Shown here: piece after piece, positions 7,210 through 12,745 of the stretch
How the letters are laid out: each line of letters opens with the position of its first letter
Numbering within the stretch: position 1 is the stretch's first letter
Assembly (NCBI GenBank): GCA_947856335.1
Contig: CANUCD010000015.1
Span: 1-14,229, forward strand
Direction: 5' to 3'
From: an uncultured Bacilli bacterium
GTDB lineage: Bacteria > Bacillota_I > Bacilli_A > RF39 > UBA660
Length of the DNA: 14,229 nt
Position numbers and translations under genes: made by a program
The notes under the pieces: generated by a model
The model's input: only the letters and a program-made list of their open reading frames with translations
Databases searched by the model: none
Told to the model about the DNA's origin: nothing

Positions 7210-7538
7210 GATTCATATTTTCCAAATACAACTTTTTCTAATTGACTAATTCTTCTTAGTAAATCAACATTACTAGTATTATTACCATTATTAGATGATT
7301 CACTTGCTACTAATTGTTCTCTTAAAGAACGTATTTCTGCCTTTAATTTACTGTTGTCTTCGGTTAAATCTCTAATTTCCCTTTCATTTCTTTTAATAAT
7401 GTTGATAAACTCTGTATAGTCCCTGATTACCATATCTAGATATTTATCCACTTCTTGTGGGCGATATCCTCTAGCATCAATTTTAAACTCTTTATCTAAT
7501 ATTTCTTGAGGAGTCAAATAAATTTTATCACTATACAC
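7206..7538 (-). CDS. gpsB: Cell division regulator GpsB
   Basis: GpsB is a DivIVA-like cytoplasmic coiled-coil protein that docks class A penicillin-binding proteins and shuttles between septum and side wall. From the GTG start it has 110 residues. The DivIVA/GpsB lipid-binding head shows LTPQEILDKEF and GYRPQEVDKYLD (24-35), then a coiled coil (about 38-75), a Ser/Asn-rich linker (78-90) and a short C-terminal helix. The longer frame begins with TTG at 7562, but that codon lies in the -10 box of the promoter. GTG 7538 has AAGGAT eight bases upstream and restores the usual GpsB N-terminus. Divergent to recU and ponA, its likely partner. The stop codon lies inside the RNase P RNA. Confidence 0.92.
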   Translation of the reverse strand: MYSDKIYLTPQEILDKEFKIDARGYRPQEVDKYLDMVIRDYTEFINIIKRNEREIRDLTEDNSKLKAEIRSLREQLVASESSNNGNNTSNVDLLRRISQLEKVVFGKYES

Positions 7539-7561
7539 TTTATCACATCCTTGACACTTCA

Positions 7562-7591
7562 ATTATAAACTTTTTTGTGTTATTTTGTCAA
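7562..7591 (-). promoter_or_regulatory. Sigma-A promoter for gpsB-rnpB
   Basis: TTGACA (7586-7591) and TATAAT (7562-7567) on the minus strand, both perfect consensus, with an 18-bp spacer. The predicted start point is near 7555, leaving a leader of about 17 bases to the GTG start of gpsB. A second TTGACA lies 21 bp further upstream (7607-7612) without a matching -10. Confidence 0.85.
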
Positions 7592-7674
7592 TCTCTTTAT
7601 CATATTTGTCAAAATAATACTTTAAAACCAACTAATTTATAACTGTAAACCAACAGTAAAATCACAATCTGAAG

Positions 7675-7703
7675 TAGATATTTAAAGCTAATTATAGTAT
7701 AAT
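7675..7703 (+). promoter_or_regulatory. Sigma-A promoter for recU-ponA
   Basis: TATAAT at 7698-7703 and TAGATA (4 of 6 matches to TTGACA) at 7675-7680, spacer 17 bp. The predicted start near 7710 leaves a very short leader that begins at the AAGGTG ribosome-binding site of recU. A palindrome ACTGT-N6-ACAGT (7642-7657) lies just upstream. Confidence 0.6.
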
Positions 7704-7720
7704 TAAGTAAGGTGAAGAGC

Positions 7721-8305
7721 ATGAAGTATCCAAATAACATCAAGAAAAATTATAAGAAAGAAATTAGTTATAAAAACCGAGGAATGGATTTAGAAAACTT
7801 GATAAATGAAGCCTGCAAATACTATTTAGAGCATGATTTAGCAATTATTTATAAGAAACCTACACCTATTGGAGTAGTTGATGTAGATTATAAAAATGGT
7901 GCAGTTATTAGTAAAGCTTACTTTAAAGAACCATCTACACTTGATTATAATGGTATATATAAAGGAGTGTATATTGAATTTGATGCTAAAGAATGTCAAG
8001 CTAAAACTAGTTTTCCTCTCCATAATATTCACTCTCACCAAATAAGTCATATTAAAAATATTATAAGACATGGTGGTATTGCTTTTCTTATTATTTATAT
8101 GAATGGCTGCTACTACTTATTTAAGGGTACTGATTTAATTCAGTTTATTTGTGAAAACAAAAGAAAAAGTATTCCCTATTCAATAATTAAAAAGCTTGGT
8201 TATCCATTACTTTTTCGTTATAATATAGGAATAGATTATTTAAAAGGAATTGATGAAGCATATAAAGGAGATGGTTATTTTGAAGATACCGAAGATAAAA
8301 ATTAA
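7721..8305 (+). CDS. recU: Holliday junction resolvase RecU
   Basis: RecU cuts Holliday junctions in Firmicutes, in place of RuvC. From ATG 7721 it has 194 residues. The N-terminal NRGMDLENLIN (19-29), KKPTPI, and the nuclease core DYNGIYKGVYIEFDAKE (75-91) are diagnostic, with Asp75 and Lys90 at the metal-binding positions. The acidic residue before Ala-Lys is Asp88, where Bacillus RecU has Glu (FEAK); both fit the PD-(D/E)xK fold. TSFPLHNIHSHQ follows. A GTG three codons earlier opens the frame, but AAGGTG lies six bases before the ATG and the Bacillus-like N-terminus starts there. The recU-ponA pairing is conserved in Firmicutes; the PBP start lies inside recU. Confidence 0.95.
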   Translation: MKYPNNIKKNYKKEISYKNRGMDLENLINEACKYYLEHDLAIIYKKPTPIGVVDVDYKNGAVISKAYFKEPSTLDYNGIYKGVYIEFDAKECQAKTSFPLHNIHSHQISHIKNIIRHGGIAFLIIYMNGCYYLFKGTDLIQFICENKRKSIPYSIIKKLGYPLLFRYNIGIDYLKGIDEAYKGDGYFEDTEDKN

Positions 8306-10874
8306 AAAGAAAGAGAAAAAAGTAAAGGAAAAAAAGAAAAAAGTAAGTAAAAAGAATACAATTTTAATTATTTTAATAAGTTTAGGAATTGTTGTGGCAT
8401 CAAGTATTCTAGCTTTTGCACTATTTATTATTATTTCATCCCCTGATTTTATTGTTCAAGAGCTTTATACGAAAGAACCTACTGTACTTTATGATATAAA
8501 TGGTGATGAACTTACTAGAATTGGAAGTAAAAATGTCGAATTAGTTACTTATAGTGATTTACCACAAGTATTAGTAGATGCTCTAATTGCAACGGAAGAT
8601 TCAAGATTTTTCCAACATAATGGATTTGATGCAGCAAGATTTTTTAAAGCAAGTTTAGGACAACTAGCAGGACAAGATGCAGGTGGTGCTTCTACATTAT
8701 CTATGCAAGTTATTAAAAATACATATACTGATCCTACTTTAACTTCTGGTCTTAAAGGTATTGTTCGTAAATTTACTGATATTTATATGGCAGTATTTAA
8801 ATTAGAGGCTAGTTATACAAAGGAAGAAATAATTGAGTTTTACTTAAATAGTCAGTGGCTTGGTGGTGGTTCTACTAATTATGGTTCAATTAACGGAGTT
8901 GAACAAGCAAGTCAATATTTCTTTGGAAAAACTGTTTCTGATTTAACTCTTGCAGAGGCAAGTTTACTAGTTGGTATGTTTAATGCTCCAGATGCTTATA
9001 ATCCTTATAAAAATCCAGAGTTAGCTACTGAGAGACGTTCTACAGTACTCAGTTTAATGGTACGACATGGATATATTACGGAAGAAGAAAAAGAATTTGC
9101 AGAAGCTGTACCTGTTAAGAGTTTACTTGCTGACCATTCTAATGAAGAAAATACTAATATGTATCAAGCATTTATTGATTATTTAATGATACAAGTAGAA
9201 AAAGAAACTGGAGATAATCCAAGACAAGTACCGATGGAGATATATACAACGATTGACCCAAGTATTCAAGAAACTCTTTATTTACTTGAGACGGGAGAAT
9301 TATATACGTTTGCAACAGAGGGTGTACAATTTGGTATGGCTGTTACTAGTACAGAAAATGGTGCTGTCTTAGCATTATCAGGTGGTAGAAATTATGTAGC
9401 AATGGGTACTAATAGAGCTGTTAGTCCAGAGTATAGTGGAGATGTTCATCAACCAGGAAGTGCTGCTAAAATTATTCTAGATTATGGACCTTATATTGAA
9501 TATTTAAATGGTTCTACAGGACAGTTATTCTTAGATGAACCTTGGACTTATACTAAAGGTGGTTCGGTAGTTAACTCGGATAGACGTTATTGGGGAGAAA
9601 TGACTATGCGAAGAGCACTTATAAATTCAAGAAACGTTCCTGCAATACAAGCTTTCCAACAAGTTGCCGATCAAGTTGGATTAGATAAAATATCTGAATT
9701 TGCTCATAATTTAAGAATTGATTATGGAGCTAATTTAACGGAAGCTATGGGACTTGGAGGATTTGATTATGGTACGAATCCACTAGATATGTCTGCTGCT
9801 TATGCTGCCTTTGGTCGTGGAGGTATTTATATTGAACCATATGCTTATACAAAGATTATTTATGTTGAATCTGAAGAAGAATATATAAGACCTATTGAAC
9901 AAGAAAGAGTAATGAGTGAAGAAACAGCTTATATGATAACCGATATTTTGGTTGATGCTGGAGTAAGTGGTGTTGGTGGTAACTTTAGTATAAATGGTAC
10001 TGATATAGCTGCTAAGGGTGGTACTTCTACTATTAGTAGTTCTGATGCTAATTATTATGATGTACCAAGAAGTGCAACTCCTAATCACTGGAATATTACC
10101 TATTCTCCTGATTATTCTATTGCTCTATGGTTTGGGTATGATAATTTAAGAGAAGGCTATTTAACTAGTAATACAGGTTATGGACCAAGAAGACAGATAA
10201 TGGCGGCTGTGGGAAGAAGAATATATAAGACTGGTTCTAGATTTGAACAACCAAGTGGAGTTGTATCAGCAAATATCGAACTTGGAACATATCCTCTTCA
10301 ACTTGCAAGTGAACACACACCTAGTAGTTTAAAATCAACAGAATTATTTAAAGCTGGTTATGAACCTACAGAAGTATCAAGTCGTTTTGATACACTAGAA
10401 GCTCCAACTAATGGAACATCAAGTTATGATGGTACTACAATCACTTTAAAATGGGATGCAATAGAAATACCTGATGCTATAAATCCAGATTATTTAGAAG
10501 AATACTTTAATGGAGTATTTAGTGAATATTATAGTAAATATGCTGAAGATTATTATAATGATAGAATTGCTTATAACAATACTAATATTGGTACGATTGG
10601 ATATCAAGTGTATTTACAAGATGCAAGTGGCAATCTAACTCCTCTTGGTTATACTTCTAATAATAGCTTTACTTATCAAGCTGATGCTGGGGCAGAATAT
10701 ACATTCGTTATTAAATCTAGTTATAGTATTTTTAAAGATAATATGAGTGAAGGACTTACTATTAAAGCTCAAAGTAGTATTGATTCGAATGTTGATGATA
10801 TGGTAAATCCTGATTTAGATACAGATACAGATATTTCAGATGATACACCTCCTATTGATACTGGACTTGAATAG
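8280..10874 (+). CDS. ponA: Class A penicillin-binding protein (PBP1)
   Basis: Bifunctional peptidoglycan synthase. From a TTG start it has 864 residues: a very Lys-rich cytoplasmic tail (1-26), a membrane anchor (about 27-53), a GT51 glycosyltransferase with catalytic Glu106 in ATEDSRFFQHNGFD and GGASTLSMQ (135-143), and a transpeptidase domain with SAAK (394-397, nucleophile Ser394), SRN (450-452) and KGGTS (579-583). A fibronectin-III-like module (about 705-825) and an Asp/Thr-rich tail follow. TTG 8280 is preferred because AAAGGAG (8264-8270) lies nine bases upstream; the ATG at 8271 is only one base from it. The start overlaps recU by 26 bases, suggesting coupling. KGGT replaces the usual KTGT. 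Confidence 0.94.
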   Translation: MKIPKIKIKKKEKKVKEKKKKVSKKNTILIILISLGIVVASSILAFALFIIISSPDFIVQELYTKEPTVLYDINGDELTRIGSKNVELVTYSDLPQVLVDALIATEDSRFFQHNGFDAARFFKASLGQLAGQDAGGASTLSMQVIKNTYTDPTLTSGLKGIVRKFTDIYMAVFKLEASYTKEEIIEFYLNSQWLGGGSTNYGSINGVEQASQYFFGKTVSDLTLAEASLLVGMFNAPDAYNPYKNPELATERRSTVLSLMVRHGYITEEEKEFAEAVPVKSLLADHSNEENTNMYQAFIDYLMIQVEKETGDNPRQVPMEIYTTIDPSIQETLYLLETGELYTFATEGVQFGMAVTSTENGAVLALSGGRNYVAMGTNRAVSPEYSGDVHQPGSAAKIILDYGPYIEYLNGSTGQLFLDEPWTYTKGGSVVNSDRRYWGEMTMRRALINSRNVPAIQAFQQVADQVGLDKISEFAHNLRIDYGANLTEAMGLGGFDYGTNPLDMSAAYAAFGRGGIYIEPYAYTKIIYVESEEEYIRPIEQERVMSEETAYMITDILVDAGVSGVGGNFSINGTDIAAKGGTSTISSSDANYYDVPRSATPNHWNITYSPDYSIALWFGYDNLREGYLTSNTGYGPRRQIMAAVGRRIYKTGSRFEQPSGVVSANIELGTYPLQLASEHTPSSLKSTELFKAGYEPTEVSSRFDTLEAPTNGTSSYDGTTITLKWDAIEIPDAINPDYLEEYFNGVFSEYYSKYAEDYYNDRIAYNNTNIGTIGYQVYLQDASGNLTPLGYTSNNSFTYQADAGAEYTFVIKSSYSIFKDNMSEGLTIKAQSSIDSNVDDMVNPDLDTDTDISDDTPPIDTGLE

Positions 10875-10905
10875 AAAAAACCGAGTTAATTTCTCGGCTT
10901 TTTTT
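10875..10905 (+). terminator. Bidirectional terminator between ponA and sigE
   Basis: CCGAG (10881-10885) and CTCGG (10893-10897) form a GC-rich stem with a seven-base loop, followed on the plus strand by a run of seven T and preceded by a run of six A that serves the minus strand. It closes both convergent genes, ponA and sigE. The 3' T run touches the sigE stop codon. Confidence 0.85.
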
Positions 10906-11587
10906 ATTGTTTCATTGTTTGTTTTAATTTTTTTATTACTTTCTTTTCAATTCTTGAGATATAACTTTGGGATATACCAAGTTTTTCTGCTACTTCTTTT
11001 TGCGTATATTCTTCTGTATTATTAAGTCCATATCTTAAAGTCATAATTTCTTTTTCTCTTTCATCTAGAGTATCTATCTCTTTAGATAATATTTCTTTAT
11101 TTAATGCTTTTTCATATTCATTGGGAACATAATCTATATCTGTTCCTAAAATGTCTTCTAAATGTAATTCATTTCCCTCAGCATCATAATTAAGAGCATC
11201 TTCAAAGCTAATCTCCCCTCTTCTTTTTTTATTTTTTCTTAGAAACATTAGTATTTCGTTTGATATACAACGAGAAGCATAAGTCGCTAGTTTAATATTT
11301 TTATCAAGTTTATATGTGTTTATTCCTTTAATTAAACCAATAGAACCAATACTTACTAAATCTTCGATATCATATCCTGTATTTTCATACTTTTTAGCTA
11401 AAAAAACTACTAATCTTAGGTTATGTTCAATTAACATATTTTTAGCTTCAATATCTCCATTTAAAGCTTTAATAATACAAGCTCTTTCTTTTTCTTCTTC
11501 TAGGGGTGGTGGTAGTTTATCTGTTGAACCAACAAAAAAACATTCACTATATTTTTCTTTTAACCATCTCCAAAACTCTTTTAACAT
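10904..11587 (-). CDS. sigE: Sporulation sigma factor SigE (mother cell)
   Basis: SigE directs early mother-cell gene expression and is made as an inactive membrane-bound precursor cleaved by SpoIIGA. The 227-residue protein follows Bacillus SigE closely: GSTDKLPPPL (20-29), NLRLVVFLAKKYENTG (56-71), region 2 DLVSIGSIGLIKGINT (76-91), KLATYASRCISNEILM (99-114), and region 4 DEREKEIMTLRYGL with TQKEVAEKLGISQSYISRIEKK (195-216). The ATG is well fixed: GGAGG lies seven bases upstream, and the start overlaps the spoIIGA stop by seven bases. The pro-sequence before FFVGSTDKLPPPL is only about 16 residues, roughly ten shorter than I recall for Bacillus, but keeps an aromatic/basic amphipathic character. 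SigK is less likely given the spoIIGA partner. Confidence 0.95.
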   Translation of the reverse strand: MLKEFWRWLKEKYSECFFVGSTDKLPPPLEEEKERACIIKALNGDIEAKNMLIEHNLRLVVFLAKKYENTGYDIEDLVSIGSIGLIKGINTYKLDKNIKLATYASRCISNEILMFLRKNKKRRGEISFEDALNYDAEGNELHLEDILGTDIDYVPNEYEKALNKEILSKEIDTLDEREKEIMTLRYGLNNTEEYTQKEVAEKLGISQSYISRIEKKVIKKLKQTMKQ

Positions 11588-12327
11588 AATTTATCCTCCA
11601 TTTTTCCATGCAACAAACAATTTGCTCCATTTAAGTGAAAATCTTTAGTACTTAATCCTACTAAATAGTTTTTAAATATTTTGTCTCCTACTTTAATATA
11701 TTTAGGTTTTATACATTCTAATAAGCCATGATAATTTAGAGCATTATACGGAACATACATCGGACTACGAATAAGTACTTCACTCTTTATTTTCTTTTTA
11801 TTAAGCAAAATAATAGGTTTTTTAGTAATAGGATCTATTAAGTGATTGCCTGTATCTAGAAAACCTGTTGTTTTTACTGTAATATTATCTATAACTATTT
11901 CAACTTGGTAATAATAGTTTTTTACTTTTTTTAATGCTTTTAGGCTTTTAATAAAAAGATATAAAATAAAGGGAGCAATAAATATGATTAAAAGATAATT
12001 TATTTCTTCAATCATAAAATAATAGACGAAACCACCTAAGATGATACTTAACATCCATAAATATAGGATATTATAAAAAGTATATATAATATTTTGATAT
12101 TTAAATGCAATTAAACACATTATTATAGACATTCCTATTTTTAGTAAACTTAAAAACACGGGTGATGCTTGGATAAATAAACTTATTAAAGTTATTTCCC
12201 CAAATAAAGAAGCTAGTAATAAACGAAATATCTTAGTATATCTTTTTAAAGCTATATTTACTGTTAATAAGAGTAAAAAGTCAAAAAGAAAATTTACAAG
12301 TATTAAAATATCTATATAAATAACCAT
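11581..12327 (-). CDS. spoIIGA: Pro-SigE processing aspartic protease SpoIIGA
   Basis: SpoIIGA is the membrane-embedded aspartic protease that removes the SigE pro-sequence after a signal from the forespore. The 248-residue protein has about five N-terminal membrane helices (residues 1-130) and a cytoplasmic domain with the catalytic signature FLDTGNHLIDP (156-166; Asp158-Thr-Gly). It is shorter than the roughly 300 residues of Bacillus. The longest frame starts with GTG 12336, but that codon sits at the predicted transcription start and lacks a ribosome site; ATG 12327 has AGGTG six bases upstream and gives the usual MxIYxDxxxLxNFxFD N-terminus. It is directly upstream of sigE, its substrate, with a seven-base overlap, as in the spoIIG operon. 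Confidence 0.93.
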   Translation of the reverse strand: MVIYIDILILVNFLFDFLLLLTVNIALKRYTKIFRLLLASLFGEITLISLFIQASPVFLSLLKIGMSIIMCLIAFKYQNIIYTFYNILYLWMLSIILGGFVYYFMIEEINYLLIIFIAPFILYLFIKSLKALKKVKNYYYQVEIVIDNITVKTTGFLDTGNHLIDPITKKPIILLNKKKIKSEVLIRSPMYVPYNALNYHGLLECIKPKYIKVGDKIFKNYLVGLSTKDFHLNGANCLLHGKMEDKLC

Positions 12328-12343
12328 TTTAATCACCTAATAA

Positions 12344-12376
12344 ATTATAACAAATAGAAAATAAAAAAATTGTCAT
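12344..12376 (-). promoter_or_regulatory. Candidate spoIIG promoter with 21-bp spacer
   Basis: On the minus strand, TATAAT (12344-12349) lies about seven bases before the likely start site near 12337. At the normal 17-18 bp distance there is no -35 resemblance, but ATGACA (12371-12376; 5 of 6 to TTGACA) stands 21 bp away. Bacillus spoIIG is known for a near-consensus sigma-A promoter with a 22-bp spacer that needs Spo0A. No clear Spo0A box (TGTCGAA) was found here, so activation by Spo0A is only suggested by analogy. Confidence 0.5.
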
Positions 12377-12422
12377 TTCCTAGTATTACTATTAAAATTC
12401 AAAGATAATTATAGGCAAAATG

Positions 12423-12441
12423 TACCTAGAAATACAAGGTA
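12423..12441. promoter_or_regulatory. Candidate operator, inverted repeat TACCT-N9-AGGTA
   Basis: A perfect 5-bp inverted repeat, TACCT (12423-12427) and AGGTA (12437-12441), separated by nine bases, in the region between spoIIGA and the Xre regulator. The size suits a dimeric Xre/Cro-type repressor. It lies about 47 bp upstream of the ATG of the regulator and about 47 bp beyond the spoIIG -35, so it could serve autoregulation. Confidence 0.35.
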
Positions 12442-12454
12442 TAATTTAATCTAG

Positions 12455-12463
12455 TGATATACT
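12455..12463 (+). promoter_or_regulatory. Extended -10 promoter for the Xre regulator
   Basis: TGATATACT gives an extended -10 (TG-N-TATACT) with a predicted start near 12470, four bases before the AAAGGAGG ribosome site. There is no good -35, as allowed for extended -10 promoters. A second TATAAT at 12440-12445 also lacks a -35. Confidence 0.42.
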
Positions 12464-12488
12464 TTCCTTAGCCAAAGGAGGATTGGAA

Positions 12489-12734
12489 ATGAACAGGTTA
12501 AAAGAACTAAGAGAAGACCGTGATTTATTCCAAAAAGACATTGCAAAGCTTATTCATATTGATCAATCAAATTATAGTAAATATGAACTAGAAAAGATAA
12601 ATATTCCCGTAGAAACACTACATCAACTGGCTGATTATTATAATACCTCTATTGACTATATTTTATATCGTACAGATATTAGAAAAGCTTATCCCCAAAG
12701 TATTGTAAAAGAAAATACAGCTCAAATAAATTGA
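12489..12734 (+). CDS. Small Xre-family DNA-binding regulator
   Basis: An 81-residue protein that is almost entirely a Cro/C1-type helix-turn-helix domain: LKELREDRDLFQKDIAKL, then HIDQSNYSKYELEK with the recognition helix, and VETLHQLADYYNTSIDYILYRTD. The last part is the typical helix 4-5 of stand-alone Xre regulators. A short polar tail follows. The frame opens with TTG at 12483, but ATG 12489 has a strong AAAGGAGG seven bases upstream, while the TTG is only one base from it. It is divergent from spoIIGA-sigE and convergent with polC, so it may regulate itself or the spoIIG promoter; the target cannot be told from sequence. Confidence 0.85.
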   Translation: MNRLKELREDRDLFQKDIAKLIHIDQSNYSKYELEKINIPVETLHQLADYYNTSIDYILYRTDIRKAYPQSIVKENTAQIN

Positions 12735-12745
12735 ACTGTTTTTTA
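12717..12745 (+). terminator. Terminator at the 3' end of the Xre regulator
   Basis: ACAG-C-TCAA, loop ATAAA, TTGA-A-CTGT forms an 8-bp stem with one internal mismatch, followed by a run of six T. The ascending arm and loop are coding, and the TGA stop lies in the descending arm. The T run touches the polC stop codon, so the same hairpin may slow polC transcription from the other side, though the T run there is poor. Confidence 0.7.

Noticed and set aside
7539..7562. Longer GpsB N-terminus MKCQGCDK with a CxxC pair
   Set aside because: The TTG start lies in the -10 box of a consensus promoter; GTG 7538 has a proper ribosome site and family-like N-terminus.
9783..10088. Open frame antisense to ponA
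   Set aside because: Ser/Thr/Ile-rich composition typical of the shadow of an AT-rich gene, no ribosome site, and the sense strand encodes conserved transpeptidase sequence.
12328..12336. GTG start of SpoIIGA
   Set aside because: No ribosome site, coincides with the predicted transcription start; ATG 12327 fits spacing and family.
12343..12480. Spo0A boxes upstream of spoIIGA
   Set aside because: No match to TGTCGAA better than four of seven positions was found on either strand.
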